Below the pieces are notes generated by a model. It saw nothing but the letters and a program-made list of their open reading frames with translations. It searched no databases and had not been told where the DNA came from. This document shows, piece by piece, positions 26,271 through 35,845 of a stretch of 64,000 bases of DNA. The stretch is from Acidimicrobiia bacterium. Its GTDB lineage: Bacteria > Actinomycetota > Acidimicrobiia > IMCC26256 > PALSA-555. The position numbers and the translations under genes were made by a program. Numbering within the stretch: position 1 is the stretch's first letter; the number at the start of each line of letters is the position of its first letter. The stretch covers positions 3,575 to 67,574 of the forward strand of contig JBBECS010000047.1 in assembly GCA_040881685.1 (NCBI GenBank), given 5' to 3'.

Positions 26271-26330
26271 GACGTCCGGCACGGAACCAAGACGTCCGGC
26301 ACGGAACCAAGACGTCCGGCACGGAACCAA
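26271..26330 (+). repeat. Three exact tandem copies of a 20-bp unit before guaB3
   Basis: The unit GACGTCCGGCACGGAACCAA occurs three times without a mismatch, ending 18 bp before the guaB3 start. A fourth partial unit is replaced by GAAGAGGAG, the ribosome-binding site. TATTCT at about 26264-26269 just upstream could be a -10 box, putting the repeats in the 5' leader. Confidence 0.95.
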
Positions 26331-26348
26331 GAAGAGGAGTCTCAGGAC

Positions 26349-27515
26349 GTGGAAGTCGAGATCGGGATCGGCAAGTCCGGACGGCGTGCCTACGGGTTCG
26401 ATGACATCGCCATCGTTCCGAGTCGCCGCACGCGTGACCCCGAAGACGTCGACATCACCTGGGAGATCGACGCGTTCAAGTTCGGGCTGCCGCTCATGGC
26501 CGCGGCGATGGACGACGTCGTGTCGCCGAAGACCGCGGTCGAGATCGGCAACCTCGGCGGGCTCGCGTGCTTGAACCTCGAAGGGCTGTGGACGCGTTAC
26601 GACGATCCCGATCCGTTGTTCGAGGAGATCGCCGACCTCCCGGCTGAAAAGGCAACGCGTCGCATGCAGGAGATCTACGCGGAGCCGATGAAGGAAGAGC
26701 TCATCGGCAAGCGCATCCGCGAGATCAAGGACTCAGGCGTCACCGCGTGCGCATCGCTCACGCCGCAGCGCGTCGAGGCGCACGCGAGCGCCGTGCTCGA
26801 AGCCGAGCTCGACATTCTCGTCATTCAGGGCACGGTCGTGTCGGCCGAGCACGTGTCGAAGGACGAATCACGCCAGCCGCTCAACCTCAAGAAGTTCATC
26901 CGTGAGTTCGACCTCCCCGTGATCGTGGGCGGGTGCGCGTCGTACTCGACGGCACTCCACCTCATGCGCACGGGCGCCGTCGGGATCCTGGTGGGTGTGG
27001 GGCCTGGTCACGCGTGCACCAGTCGGGGTGTGCTGGGAATCGGCGTGCCGCAGGCCACAGCCATCGCCGACGCCGCGGGAGCGAGGATCCGGCACCTCGA
27101 CGAGACGGGTGTCTACGTGCACGTCATCGCCGACGGCGGGATGCGCACCGGTGGCGACATCGCCAAGGCGATCGCGTGCGGCGCCGACGCGGTGATGGTC
27201 GCGTCGCCGCTCGCCAGCGCGTACGAAGCGCCCGGCAAGGGCTACCACTGGGGCATGGCGACGTTCCATCCCACCCTGCCGCGTGGCGCGCGGGTGCACC
27301 AGGGCCTCAAGGGTTCGCTCAGCGAGATCCTCGTCGGGCCGGCGCACGAGAACGACGGCACGCTCAACCTGTTCGGCGCGCTACGCACGTCGATGGCGAC
27401 CACCGGCTACGAGACGCTCAAGGAGTTCCAGAAGGCCGAGGTCATGGTCGCACCCGCGCTCAAGACCGAGGGCAAGGTTCTTCAGCGCGAGCAGCACATC
27501 GGCATGGGGCGCTAG
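26349..27515 (+). CDS. guaB3: GuaB3 family IMP dehydrogenase-related protein
   Basis: 388 residues from GTG 26349. It is a TIM-barrel of the IMPDH/GMPR type without CBS domains. The catalytic cysteine loop is [10 protein letters not shown] (Cys223), with [23 protein letters not shown] as the phosphate-binding part. The length and lack of CBS domains fit GuaB3, found with GuaB2 in actinobacteria. Its precise reaction is less settled than that of GuaB2. GAAGAGGAG precedes the start. guaA follows 10 bp downstream, tying it to guanine nucleotide synthesis. Confidence 0.9.
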   Translation: MEVEIGIGKSGRRAYGFDDIAIVPSRRTRDPEDVDITWEIDAFKFGLPLMAAAMDDVVSPKTAVEIGNLGGLACLNLEGLWTRYDDPDPLFEEIADLPAEKATRRMQEIYAEPMKEELIGKRIREIKDSGVTACASLTPQRVEAHASAVLEAELDILVIQGTVVSAEHVSKDESRQPLNLKKFIREFDLPVIVGGCASYSTALHLMRTGAVGILVGVGPGHACTSRGVLGIGVPQATAIADAAGARIRHLDETGVYVHVIADGGMRTGGDIAKAIACGADAVMVASPLASAYEAPGKGYHWGMATFHPTLPRGARVHQGLKGSLSEILVGPAHENDGTLNLFGALRTSMATTGYETLKEFQKAEVMVAPALKTEGKVLQREQHIGMGR

Positions 27516-27525
27516 CCCCGGCCTG

Positions 27526-29067
27526 GTGACGCCACAGCACGACACGATCCTCGTCGTCGACTTTGGCGCGCAGTACGCACAGCTGATCGCCCGCCGCGTG
27601 CGCGAGGCACGCGTGTACTCCGAGATCGTGCCGCGCACGATGCCGCTTGCTGACATGCTGGCCAAGCGGCCGAAAGGGATCATCTTCTCGGGCGGCCCCG
27701 CGTCGGTGCACGTCGACGGCGCGCCCTCGATCGACCCCGCGGTGTACGCCGCGGGCGTGCCGATCCTCGGCATCTGCTACGGCGCGCAGCTCGTGGCGCT
27801 CCAGCTCGGCGGCAATGTCGAGCGCACGGGCGGCGGCGAGTACGGACGCACCCAGATGACGCGGTCGGGCTCGTCGGTGATCTTGAGCGCGCTGCCCGAG
27901 GAGCAGCAGGTGTGGATGAGCCACGGCGACGCCATCACCGGCGCGCCGCAGGGGTTCGCGGTGACCGCGAGCTCGCCGGGTGCACCGGTCGCGGCGCTCG
28001 AAGACCGGGACCGTGCCCTGTACGGCGTGCAGTTCCACCCCGAGGTGGTGCACACCGAGCGTGGCCAGGAAGTGCTGCGCGCCTTCCTGTTCGACGCATG
28101 TGACTGCCGACCCACGTGGACGAACACGAACATCATCGACGAGGCGGTCGCCGAGATCCGCGCGCAGGTGGGCGACGAACGCGTCATCTGCGGCCTGTCC
28201 GGCGGCGTGGACTCCGCCGTGGCCGCGGCGCTCGTGCACCGTGCCATCGGTGACCAGCTCACCTGCGTGTTCGTCGACACCGGCCTGCTGCGGCTCAACG
28301 AGGCCGAGCAGGTCGAGGAGACGTTCCGGCGCCAGTTCCACGTCGACCTCGAGCACGTCAAGGCCGCCGATCGGTTCCTCGAGGCGCTGACGGGTGTCTC
28401 GGAACCAGAAGACAAGCGCAAGATCATCGGCGAGACGTTCATCCGCGTGTTCGAGGAGGTTGCACGCGAGCTGTCCGATGCCCGCTTCCTCGTGCAGGGC
28501 ACGCTGTATCCCGACATCGTGGAGTCGGGTGGCGGCGACAACGCCACGATCAAGTCGCACCACAATGTCGGTGGGCTTCCCGCCGACATGAAGTTCGAGC
28601 TCGTCGAGCCGCTACGCCACCTCTTCAAGGATGAGGTGCGCGCCGTGGGTGAGGAGCTCGGCCTCCCCGAGGAGATCGTCTGGCGCCAACCGTTCCCCGG
28701 CCCGGGTCTGGCGGTGCGGATCATCGGCGAGATCACGCCCGAGCGCCTCGAAACCCTGCGCGCGGCCGACCACATCGTGGTCGAGGAGATCCAGCGCGCC
28801 GGTCTTTACCGCGAGATCTGGCAGAGCTTTGCCGTGCTCCCGGCGGAGGTGCGGACCGTCGGCGTGATGGGCGACGGCCGCACCTACGAGCACCCGGTGA
28901 TCGTGCGTGCGGTTACGTCGGAGGACGCGATGACGGCCGACTGGGCCCGCCTCCCCCACGACCTCCTCGAGCGCATCGCCTCACGGATCATCAACGAGGT
29001 CACCGGCATCAACCGTGTCGCCTACGACATCACCAGCAAGCCCCCCGGCACCATCGAGTGGGAGTAA
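27526..29067 (+). CDS. guaA: GMP synthase (glutamine-hydrolysing)
   Basis: 513 residues from GTG 27526. The class I glutaminase domain (about 1-195) has the nucleophile Cys84 in LGICYGAQ and the His/Glu pair in [10 protein letters not shown]. The ATP pyrophosphatase domain follows with the P-loop [12 protein letters not shown], and the dimerisation domain ends in [14 protein letters not shown], the nearly invariant GuaA C-terminus. It converts XMP to GMP. The open frame extends upstream inside guaB3, but homology starts at the GTG. Confidence 0.97.
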   Translation: MTPQHDTILVVDFGAQYAQLIARRVREARVYSEIVPRTMPLADMLAKRPKGIIFSGGPASVHVDGAPSIDPAVYAAGVPILGICYGAQLVALQLGGNVERTGGGEYGRTQMTRSGSSVILSALPEEQQVWMSHGDAITGAPQGFAVTASSPGAPVAALEDRDRALYGVQFHPEVVHTERGQEVLRAFLFDACDCRPTWTNTNIIDEAVAEIRAQVGDERVICGLSGGVDSAVAAALVHRAIGDQLTCVFVDTGLLRLNEAEQVEETFRRQFHVDLEHVKAADRFLEALTGVSEPEDKRKIIGETFIRVFEEVARELSDARFLVQGTLYPDIVESGGGDNATIKSHHNVGGLPADMKFELVEPLRHLFKDEVRAVGEELGLPEEIVWRQPFPGPGLAVRIIGEITPERLETLRAADHIVVEEIQRAGLYREIWQSFAVLPAEVRTVGVMGDGRTYEHPVIVRAVTSEDAMTADWARLPHDLLERIASRIINEVTGINRVAYDITSKPPGTIEWE

Positions 29068-29118
29068 GGCCTCGGAGCAGCCGAGCGAGCGAGCGCGACC
29101 AGGACTTAGGATCGGGGC

Positions 29119-30144
29119 ATGGACCTTGACGCGCTGAGATCTACTGCCAACGACCTCGTTGCCCCCGGTAAGGGCATCCTTGCCGCCGACGAGTCGAGCG
29201 GCACCATCAAGAAGCGCTTCGACTCGATCAAGGTGGAGTCGACCGAGGAGAGCCGCCGCGCCTACCGAGAGCTGCTCTTCACGACGGACGGCGCCGAGGA
29301 GCACATCAGCGGCGTGATCCTCTACGACGAGACGATCCGTCAGTCGTCATCCGACGGCACCCCATTCCCGAAGCTCCTCGCCGACCGGGGGATCATCCCC
29401 GGCATCAAGGTCGACACCGGCGCCCACCCGCTCGCCTTCGCCGGTGAGGACGAGGCCATCACCGAGGGGCTCGACGGCCTGCGAGAGCGCCTCGCCGAGT
29501 ACAAGGACCTCGGTGCGCGCTTCGCCAAGTGGCGCGGCACGTACACGATCAGCGACGTGCTCCCGTCGGACTACGCGGTGCGGGTGAACGCCCACGCACT
29601 CGCCCGGTACGCGGCGCTGTGCCAAGAAGCGGGCATCGTGCCCATCGTGGAGCCCGAGGTCTTCATGGAGGGCGACCACAGCATCGAGCGGGCGTTCGTC
29701 GTCACGTCGGCGGTGCTCGACGCGGTCTACGACGAGCTGTTCCACCAGAACGTGCACTTCGAGGGCACATTGCTGAAGCCGAACATGGTGCTGCCGGGCT
29801 ACGACTCCTCGGAGCAGGTCGACGACGAGCGGGTCGAGCACTTCACGATCCACTGCTTCAAGCGCACGGTCCCGGCGGCGGTTCCCGGCATCGTGTTCCT
29901 CTCGGGCGGCCAGACCGACGAGCAAGCCACGAGTCGACTCAACGAGATGAACAAGAGCGGGCCGCACCCGTGGCAGCTCTCGTTCTCGTACGGGCGCGCG
30001 CTCCAGGCACCCGCGCTCAAGGCCTGGCTCGGCCAAGAAGCGAACGTCGGTGCCGCGCAGAAGGCGTTCTCACACCGCGCTCGCCTCAACGGCGCGGCCC
30101 GCTCCGGCAGTTACACGCCGAAGATGGAGACCGAAGCCGCCTAG
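29119..30144 (+). CDS. fba: Class I fructose-bisphosphate aldolase
   Basis: 341 residues. GKGILAADESSGTIKKRF at the N-terminus and the Schiff-base lysine Lys220 in EGTLLKPNMVLPG are the marks of the animal/plant-type class I aldolase. It cleaves fructose-1,6-bisphosphate in glycolysis and works in reverse in gluconeogenesis. Many actinobacteria use the metal-dependent class II enzyme instead. TAGGAT lies 6 bp before the ATG, suggesting a leaderless mRNA. The stop shares CTAG with a convergent small gene. Confidence 0.95.
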   Translation: MDLDALRSTANDLVAPGKGILAADESSGTIKKRFDSIKVESTEESRRAYRELLFTTDGAEEHISGVILYDETIRQSSSDGTPFPKLLADRGIIPGIKVDTGAHPLAFAGEDEAITEGLDGLRERLAEYKDLGARFAKWRGTYTISDVLPSDYAVRVNAHALARYAALCQEAGIVPIVEPEVFMEGDHSIERAFVVTSAVLDAVYDELFHQNVHFEGTLLKPNMVLPGYDSSEQVDDERVEHFTIHCFKRTVPAAVPGIVFLSGGQTDEQATSRLNEMNKSGPHPWQLSFSYGRALQAPALKAWLGQEANVGAAQKAFSHRARLNGAARSGSYTPKMETEAA

Positions 30145-30416
30145 AACTTCTGGAATTTGGGGCCTTCGGCCGCGGCCTTGGCCGCGTTGTACTTCTTGAG
30201 CGCGCGGCTGTGGCCGCGGGCACCGGGGCGGAACCATCCGCCGGTGCGAACCTTGTGGACCTTCTTCTCGAGGTTTTTGAGGCGCTCGTAGAGATCTTCT
30301 TCGGGCGTTGCGTGGGCGACGCTGTCCATGGCGTCGTGGATCTCGTCGAACCGCCGCCGTGTCTGCCCGTACTCATCGTCGAGACGCTTCTTGGCGTGCT
30401 CCAGATCGTCTGCCAT
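30141..30416 (-). CDS. Small basic coiled-coil protein, unknown function
   Basis: 91 residues, highly charged. The first 55 residues are helical and rich in Glu, Arg and Lys with heptad-like spacing ([24 protein letters not shown]), and the end is basic ([19 protein letters not shown]). No family is recognised. It converges on fba with its stop codon inside the same CTAG. Its start is followed, on the opposite strand, by the dtd leader. Confidence 0.6.
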   Translation of the reverse strand: MADDLEHAKKRLDDEYGQTRRRFDEIHDAMDSVAHATPEEDLYERLKNLEKKVHKVRTGGWFRPGARGHSRALKKYNAAKAAAEGPKFQKF

Positions 30417-30447
30417 GGCGGATGCTCCTTCATTGCCGCGCTCGCTC

Positions 30448-30468
30448 GGCGGCAGGCTACCTGCCGCC
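30448..30468 (-). repeat. Intergenic hairpin element, copy 2 (before dtd)
   Basis: Arms GGCGGCAGG and CCTGCCGCC with loop CTA. The surrounding CGCTCGCT and GGGCGCTCGC match the first module of the family in reverse orientation, as in the copy at 45.0 kb. Only the first hairpin module is recognisable. Confidence 0.6.
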
Positions 30469-30549
30469 GCCCTCCGGGCGCTCGCCAGCGGCTGCGAACT
30501 TCCTCCGCTCCCGAAGGTCGCTCCGGTCGCCGCCTCGTACGCTGCGGCA

Positions 30550-30987
30550 GTGCGAGCGCTCGTTCAGCGGGTGACCGAAGCGAGGGTCAGGATCGACGCC
30601 GAGGTCGTGGGTGAGATCGGTCAGGGGCTCTGCGTGCTCGTCGGCGTCACGCACGGGGACGGCAACGGCGAGGCGAACCGCCTGGCCGACAAGGTGTGGA
30701 CATTGCGGGTGTTCGACGATCCCGACGGCGTGATGAACCTCGGCTTGGCCGACGTCGGTGGCGAGGTGCTCGTTGTGAGCCAGTTCACGCTCTACGGCGA
30801 CACCCGCAAAGGCCGACGCCCGTCGTGGACCGAAGCGGCGCGCCCCGAGGAGGCGGAGCCGCTCTGCGACGCCTTCGTGACCGCGTTGCGAGGCTTGGGT
30901 GCAACCGTGGCGACTGGCGTATTCGGCGCGCACATGCTCGTCGAGCTCGTGAACGACGGTCCGGTCACGTTGATGTTGGAGGTGTGA
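30550..30987 (+). CDS. dtd: D-aminoacyl-tRNA deacylase
   Basis: 145 residues from GTG 30550. It hydrolyses D-amino acids (and glycine) mischarged on tRNA. The active-site motifs are [17 protein letters not shown] and the C-terminal NDGPVTLML (the Gly-Pro cross-subunit motif). The frame is open upstream, but homology begins at [19 protein letters not shown] lies 6 bp before the start. pcrA follows in the same direction. Confidence 0.95.
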   Translation: MRALVQRVTEARVRIDAEVVGEIGQGLCVLVGVTHGDGNGEANRLADKVWTLRVFDDPDGVMNLGLADVGGEVLVVSQFTLYGDTRKGRRPSWTEAARPEEAEPLCDAFVTALRGLGATVATGVFGAHMLVELVNDGPVTLMLEV

Positions 30988-31023
30988 CCGCTCGCCGCAA
31001 CGCGGCGTGGGACGGAAGCGTCA

Positions 31024-31039
31024 TCGAACGTCTGTACGA
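31024..31039 (+). promoter_or_regulatory. LexA-like box before the PcrA/UvrD helicase gene
   Basis: TCGAAC-GTCT-GTACGA pairs in 5 of 6 positions; only one base differs from a perfect TCGAAC-N4-GTTCGA SOS box. It overlaps a possible -10 element TACGAT (31035-31040) that is 9 bp before the ATG, so a bound repressor would block the promoter. Confidence 0.45.
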
Positions 31040-31049
31040 TGGCCGCGTC

Positions 31050-33425
31050 ATGGCTGAGCCCACCATTGCGCCTCCCGTTGAAGGTCGCGCGCGCGGCGAG
31101 GACCTCCTCGCGGGGCTGAATCCCGTTCAACGTGATGCGGTGACTGCACCCGACGGGCCGTTGCTCGTCGTTGCCGGTGCAGGCTCGGGCAAGACCCGCG
31201 TGCTCACGCACCGGATCGCCTATTTGATCGCCGAGCGCAAGGTGTCGCCGTTCGGCCTGCTCGCGATCACGTTCACGAACAAGGCCGCCGGCGAGATGAA
31301 GGAGCGGGTGGCCGCGCTCGTCGGTCCGGTCGCCCATCGAATGTGGGTCAGCACGTTCCATTCCGCCTGTGCTCGCATCCTGCGGCGCGAGGCGCAGCAC
31401 GTGGGGTTGCGCTCCTCGTTCTCGATCTACGACCAGTCCGACGCGGTCCGGCTCGTCGACTACGTGCGTCGTGACCTCAACCTCGATCCGAAGCGCTTCC
31501 CCCCGCGCCAGCTCCACGGCCGCATCTCAGCCCTGAAGAACGAGCTGATCGGCCCCGTGGAGGCGACCGACGCCGCGTTCACACCACCCGAGAGGCGACT
31601 GGCCGAGGTCTACACCGAGTACCAGCGCCGCCTCCTCGATGCGTCAGCCGTCGACTTCGACGACCTGCTCGCACTCGCCGTGCAGCTCTTCCGTGAGCAC
31701 CCTGACGTGCTCGAGCGCTGGCGCGGCCGCTTCCACCACGTGCTCGTCGACGAGTTCCAGGACACGAACCTCGCGCAATGGGAGCTCGTACGCATGCTCG
31801 GCGAAGCGCACCGCAATGTCATGGTCGTAGGCGACCACGATCAAGCGGTGTATTCCTGGAGAGGGGCAGACGTTCGTAATCTCATGAAGTTCGAAGAGGT
31901 GTTTCCCGAAGCGACGATCATCCTCCTCGAGCAGAACTACCGATCGACGAGGGCGATCCTCGACGCCGCCAACGCGGTGATTGCCAACAACGTGGCGCGC
32001 ATGCCCAAGCACCTGTGGACCGAGGAGATCGAGGGGGAGCTGCTCACGCGGTACCACGCCGAAGACGAGCACGACGAAGCCGCGTTCGTGGTCAACGAGA
32101 TCACGCGACTGACGGAGAGCGAGGGCCATCGGTTCCGCGAGTGCGCGGTCTTCTACCGCACGAATGCACAGAGCCGCGTGATCGAGGAGCGGTTGGTGCG
32201 CGCCGGCGTGCCGTACCGGGTGGTGGGTGGCGTCAAGTTCTACGACCGTCGTGAGGTCAAGGACGCCCTTTCCTACCTGCGCGCACTCGTGAACCCCGAC
32301 GACGAGGTGTCGTGGAAGCGCATCGTCAACACGCCCAAACGCGGCGTCGGCGACACCTCCATCGCCAAGGTCGATGCGTATGCCCAGGCCGGTGGCCTCA
32401 CCTTCCGTGACGCGCTCCGAGAGGCGGCGGCCGCGGGCGTGAGTGGCCGGTCGCTCGGCGGCGTTCGCGACCTGCTCGACATCATGGGCGAGTTCGAGAA
32501 GATCGCCGCCGGCGGCGTGGCGCGCACGGTCGAGGCGATGCTCGAGCACACCGGGTATCTGGCCGAGCTCGAGTCCGAGCGCACGATCGAGGCTCAGGGG
32601 CGCATCGAGAACCTCCAGGAGCTCGTGGGGGTGTGCCGAGAGTTCGACGAAGCGCTCGACAGCGGCGACGTGTCGGGCCTCCCCGGCATCGCCGGCGTCG
32701 GCGCCGCGCTCGAAGCCGACGGCTCGGCGCACGCGTCCTTCGAGGCGCCACAAGGGCTCGCCCGCCTCCAGGCGTTCCTCGAGGCCATCTCGCTCGTCAC
32801 CGACCTCGACACCGCGGAGAACGACCCGCACGTCGACGAGGGCGACACGAGCGCGGTCACGCTCATGACGCTGCACTCGGCCAAGGGCTTGGAGTTCCCC
32901 ATCGTGTTCGTGACCGGGCTCGAGGATGGTGTGTTCCCGCATATCCGCAGCCTCGGCGACCCCGAGCAGCTCGAAGAGGAGCGACGCCTCTGCTACGTGG
33001 GCATCACGCGTGCCCGCGAGCGCCTCTACCTGTGCCACGCGTGGTGCCGCACGCTCTTCGGGAACACCGACTTCTACCCGCCGAGCCGGTTCCTCGCCGA
33101 GATCCCCGAAGAGCTCGTGAACTCGATCGGGGAAGAGCGCTCACGCGGCGGGCTCGGGCAGCACCGCGACGCGATCGTGGCGGCGGCGATGCGCTCGGGC
33201 AACGCAGCGCCCGCGGGCGCATCCACCAGCGGCGGCTCGATGGTTGGCCACGGCGCCGACGCGCTCGGCCTGAAGGTGGGCGACGATGTCGTGCACGACA
33301 CGTTCGGCGAGGGCGTGATCCTCGACGTGGAGGGCCAGGGCGACCGCGCTGAGGCGACGATCAACTTCCGCGACCTCGGCGAGAAGCGTCTCCTTCTCGC
33401 GTGGGCCCCGCTCAGGAAGGGCTGA
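31050..33425 (+). CDS. pcrA: ATP-dependent DNA helicase PcrA/UvrD
   Basis: 791 residues from ATG 31050. All superfamily 1A motifs are visible: Walker A AGAGSGKTRVL (about 42-52), motif Ia ITFTNKAAGEMKER, motif II VDEFQDTN, motif III VVGDHDQAVYSWRGAD, motif IV EQNYRSTRAIL, motif V TLMTLHSAKGLEF and motif VI YVGITRARERLYL. The C-terminal VGDDVVHDTFGEGVIL is the PcrA-type tudor-like domain that binds RNA polymerase. It serves in nucleotide excision repair and clearing of stalled replication. The frame is open upstream into dtd, but the homologous part begins here. Confidence 0.96.
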   Translation: MAEPTIAPPVEGRARGEDLLAGLNPVQRDAVTAPDGPLLVVAGAGSGKTRVLTHRIAYLIAERKVSPFGLLAITFTNKAAGEMKERVAALVGPVAHRMWVSTFHSACARILRREAQHVGLRSSFSIYDQSDAVRLVDYVRRDLNLDPKRFPPRQLHGRISALKNELIGPVEATDAAFTPPERRLAEVYTEYQRRLLDASAVDFDDLLALAVQLFREHPDVLERWRGRFHHVLVDEFQDTNLAQWELVRMLGEAHRNVMVVGDHDQAVYSWRGADVRNLMKFEEVFPEATIILLEQNYRSTRAILDAANAVIANNVARMPKHLWTEEIEGELLTRYHAEDEHDEAAFVVNEITRLTESEGHRFRECAVFYRTNAQSRVIEERLVRAGVPYRVVGGVKFYDRREVKDALSYLRALVNPDDEVSWKRIVNTPKRGVGDTSIAKVDAYAQAGGLTFRDALREAAAAGVSGRSLGGVRDLLDIMGEFEKIAAGGVARTVEAMLEHTGYLAELESERTIEAQGRIENLQELVGVCREFDEALDSGDVSGLPGIAGVGAALEADGSAHASFEAPQGLARLQAFLEAISLVTDLDTAENDPHVDEGDTSAVTLMTLHSAKGLEFPIVFVTGLEDGVFPHIRSLGDPEQLEEERRLCYVGITRARERLYLCHAWCRTLFGNTDFYPPSRFLAEIPEELVNSIGEERSRGGLGQHRDAIVAAAMRSGNAAPAGASTSGGSMVGHGADALGLKVGDDVVHDTFGEGVILDVEGQGDRAEATINFRDLGEKRLLLAWAPLRKG

Positions 33426-33885
33426 GCCCACGGTTCGGCGCAGGTGAGATCTTGCGGAAGTCGACGTACACCGAGCCCTTGGGCGAACCGTCACGCGGGC
33501 CGATCGTGACCTTGTAGCGGTCGAGGTTCTCGGAGCTCAGCTCCTGATCGTTGCAGTCGACGTAGGCGTCGCGCTGAGCCTTCCACTTGACCACGCAGTC
33601 CTTCGTGCCGGGCCGATCGAGGACGAGCGCCACGAGCTCGCCGTCTTCAACATCGAGCCAGTAGCCGTCGCCGCCGCTCGGGTTGGCGAAGTAGTACGGG
33701 CTCGCCTTCAGGATCTTCCGCTCCAGCGAGCGCTCCCGTCCGATGTACTGGGGTCCGTTGTCGCTGCTCTTGCGCAGCGTTGCGACCCAGAGCACACCAC
33801 CGAAGAACACGGCCGCGATCACGAGGAAACTTCCCGTGATCAAGAGGAGCTGGCGGTCGGATCGGCTGGGCGGCACGTCTCGCAT
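33412..33885 (-). CDS. Single-pass membrane protein of unknown function
   Basis: 157 residues from ATG 33885. Residues about 13-34 ([25 protein letters not shown]) form one transmembrane helix. The external part holds two cysteines (DCVV, VDCND) and a segment [22 protein letters not shown]. No family is recognised. It converges on pcrA with a 14-bp overlap of coding ends and is divergent from the B12-binding gene. Confidence 0.65.
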   Translation of the reverse strand: MRDVPPSRSDRQLLLITGSFLVIAAVFFGGVLWVATLRKSSDNGPQYIGRERSLERKILKASPYYFANPSGGDGYWLDVEDGELVALVLDRPGTKDCVVKWKAQRDAYVDCNDQELSSENLDRYKVTIGPRDGSPKGSVYVDFRKISPAPNRGLSPS

Positions 33886-33931
33886 TCTTGTCGTTGCGAG
33901 CAGCCGAGCGTCCCTCGGAGAGGGCGGGCTC

Positions 33932-33962
33932 GGGTGACGAGTGGCCTTGCCGCTCGTCACCC
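33932..33962 (+). repeat. Hairpin in the divergent gap before the B12-binding gene
   Basis: GGGTGACGAG (33932-33941) and CTCGTCACCC (33953-33962) form a perfect 10-bp stem, with a further GGC/GCC pairing possible in the loop. Upstream genes on this strand are absent, so it is not an ordinary terminator. It may be part of the leader of the gene at 34084 or an operator. Confidence 0.55.
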
Positions 33963-34083
33963 ACGAGACGGAGCCTGCGACGTCGACCATGGAGTTGGTC
34001 CCCGAGCCCGAGCGAGCGCGACCCTGATTAGGGTGACGGCCCGAGAGTCGCCGAAGGACCAAGCAAGGGGAAAGGGAAGGATC

Positions 34084-34500
34084 ATGCGCCGGCGTTACCG
34101 CGTCGTCATCGCCAAGCCTGGGCTCGACGGGCACGACCGGGGCGCCAAGGTGATCGCCCGTGCGTTGCGCGACGCTGGCTTCGAAGTGATCTACACCGGC
34201 CTCTTCCAGACACCCGAGCAGGTTGCCGAAGCGACGCTCCAGGAGGATGCCGACGCGGTCGGACTGTCCGTGTTGTCGGGCGCACACCTCACGCTCTTCC
34301 CGAAGGTGGTGGAGCTGCTCCAGGAGCGCGGACGCGGCGACGTGCTGGTGTTCGGTGGCGGCATCATCCCCGACGATGATCAGACCGCGCTCCAAGCCGC
34401 GGGAGTCGCCCGCTTGTTCACCCCGGGCACGCAGCTCGACGAGATCACCACCTGGCTCGAACAGGCACTCGATGAGCGCGAGGCGAGTCTGACTGGTTGA
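34084..34500 (+). CDS. Cobalamin-binding subunit/domain protein (methylmalonyl-CoA mutase C-terminal type)
   Basis: 138 residues, only the B12-binding Rossmann domain. The cobalamin loop DGHDRG (Asp15, His17, Gly20 of the DxHxxG motif) would supply the axial His. Later strands [14 protein letters not shown] and [11 protein letters not shown] match the mutase family. It would pair with a separate catalytic subunit of an acyl-CoA mutase not in the window. A strong AAGGGAAGG site precedes the ATG. sucC follows, which fits a path propionyl-CoA to succinyl-CoA to succinate. Confidence 0.9.
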   Translation: MRRRYRVVIAKPGLDGHDRGAKVIARALRDAGFEVIYTGLFQTPEQVAEATLQEDADAVGLSVLSGAHLTLFPKVVELLQERGRGDVLVFGGGIIPDDDQTALQAAGVARLFTPGTQLDEITTWLEQALDEREASLTG

Positions 34501-34505
34501 TTGAA

Positions 34506-34587
34506 GGTGAGCGACCGCGGCGCAGGTACCCTGCGCCGCAGCGAGCCGGGGCCTAGCGGCCCGGCGCCATGCGCCAGGAGCGGAAAA
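34506..34587 (+). repeat. Intergenic hairpin element, copy 3 (before sucC)
   Basis: First hairpin GCGGCGCAGG (34517-34526) and CCTGCGCCGC (34530-34539) with loop TAC, a perfect 10-bp stem. It is followed by GCAGCGAGCCGG, AGCGGCCC, the second hairpin GGCGC-CAT-GCGCC and the tail AGGAGCGGAAAA. It fills the whole gap between the B12 gene and sucC, and its AGGAG (34576-34580) is the ribosome-binding site for TTG 34588. Confidence 0.85.
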
Positions 34588-35739
34588 TTGGACTTGTTCG
34601 AGTATCAAGGCAAGCAGCTGTTCGCGCGCTACGGGATCCCCGTTTCACCGGGTGAGGTGGCCCGCACGGCTGACGAGGCGGTCGCGGCCGCCGACCGCAT
34701 CGGGTATCCGGTCGTGGTCAAGGCCCAGGTGCAGGTCGGGGGGCGCGGCAAGGCTGGCGGTATCAAGCTCGCGGCCGACGCCGACGAGTGCCGCACCCAT
34801 GCGTCGAACATCCTCGGCATGGACCTCAAGGGTCACGTCGTCGAGATCGTCTGGATCGAGCAGGCGAGCGACATCAAGAGCGAGTACTACGCGTCGTTCA
34901 CGCTCGACCGAGCCGCAAAGCTCCACCTCGGAATGCTCTCTGCCCAGGGCGGCATCGACATCGAGCAAGTCGCCAAGGACAGTCCTGACGCCATCGCGCG
35001 ACTCCACGTCGACCCGGTGGACGGCCTCGACGAAGCGCGGTGTCGCGAGTGGGTGGCCGAGGCGGGGCTCGACACCGAGGCGAACGACGGCGCCGTCGAG
35101 CTCCTCCTGAAGCTGTGGCACTGCTACGTGGATGCCGACGCCGACCTTGCCGAAGTGAACCCACTCATTCTCAAGCCCGATGGGACGGTGCACGCGCTCG
35201 ACGCCAAGGTCACGCTCGACGACAACTCCGTGTTCCGCCACCCCGAGTACAAGGAGTACGACGCCACCCAGGTGCGTGACGAGCGCGAACGCGCCGCGCA
35301 CGACAAGGGCCTTCAGTACGTGGGGCTCGAGGGCTACGTCGGCATCATCGCCAACGGCGCCGGGTTGGCGATGAGCACCGTCGACATCGTGAGCCAGGTC
35401 GGTGGCAAGCCCGCCAACTTCCTGGACATCGGCGGCGGCGCCAACGCCGAGGTCATGACGGGCGCACTCGAGGTGATCAACAACGACCCCGACGTGCGCT
35501 CGATCTTCATCAACATCTTCGGCGGCATCACGAAGGGCGAAGAGGTGGCCAACGGGATCGTCGCCGCGCTCGAGCGGGTGGCCATCGATGCGCCGATCGT
35601 CATCCGCCTCGACGGCACCAACGCCGACGAGGGCAGGAAGATCCTCGAGTCACACCTGTCCGAGTCGCTCCAGATCCAGCCGACGATGGTCGACGCGGCC
35701 CGCCGGGTCGTGGAGCTGGCCCAAGCGAGGCCGAGGTGA
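34588..35739 (+). CDS. sucC: Succinyl-CoA synthetase (ADP/GDP-forming) beta subunit
   Basis: 383 residues from TTG 34588. [22 protein letters not shown] is the ATP-grasp N-terminus, with [16 protein letters not shown] as nucleotide-binding loop and the C-terminal [17 protein letters not shown]. With SucD it converts succinyl-CoA to succinate in the citric acid cycle with substrate-level phosphorylation. The TTG is fixed by AGGAG at 34576-34580 and by homology. Its stop TGA is the first part of the following hairpin element. Confidence 0.96.
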   Translation: MDLFEYQGKQLFARYGIPVSPGEVARTADEAVAAADRIGYPVVVKAQVQVGGRGKAGGIKLAADADECRTHASNILGMDLKGHVVEIVWIEQASDIKSEYYASFTLDRAAKLHLGMLSAQGGIDIEQVAKDSPDAIARLHVDPVDGLDEARCREWVAEAGLDTEANDGAVELLLKLWHCYVDADADLAEVNPLILKPDGTVHALDAKVTLDDNSVFRHPEYKEYDATQVRDERERAAHDKGLQYVGLEGYVGIIANGAGLAMSTVDIVSQVGGKPANFLDIGGGANAEVMTGALEVINNDPDVRSIFINIFGGITKGEEVANGIVAALERVAIDAPIVIRLDGTNADEGRKILESHLSESLQIQPTMVDAARRVVELAQARPR

Positions 35740-35833
35740 GCGCCAGCGGCGCAGGTACCCTGCGCCCAAAGCAGCGAGCCGGCCGCCGAGGTGGGGTGGA
35801 GCGGCCCGGCGCGTTCGCGCCGAGAGCGGGAGA
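35734..35833 (+). repeat. Intergenic hairpin element, copy 4 (between sucC and sucD)
   Basis: A full-length copy. It starts AGGTGAGCGCC, where TGA is the sucC stop. Hairpin 1 is GGCGCAGG (35748-35755) / CCTGCGCC with loop TAC. The spacer has GCAGCGAGCCGG, CGCCGAGGTG and GTGGAGCGGCCC. Hairpin 2 is GGCGC-GTTC-GCGCC, and the tail is GAGAGCGGGAGAGG. It fills the sucC-sucD gap. Confidence 0.9.
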
Positions 35834-35845
35834 GGGGAAGTAGTC

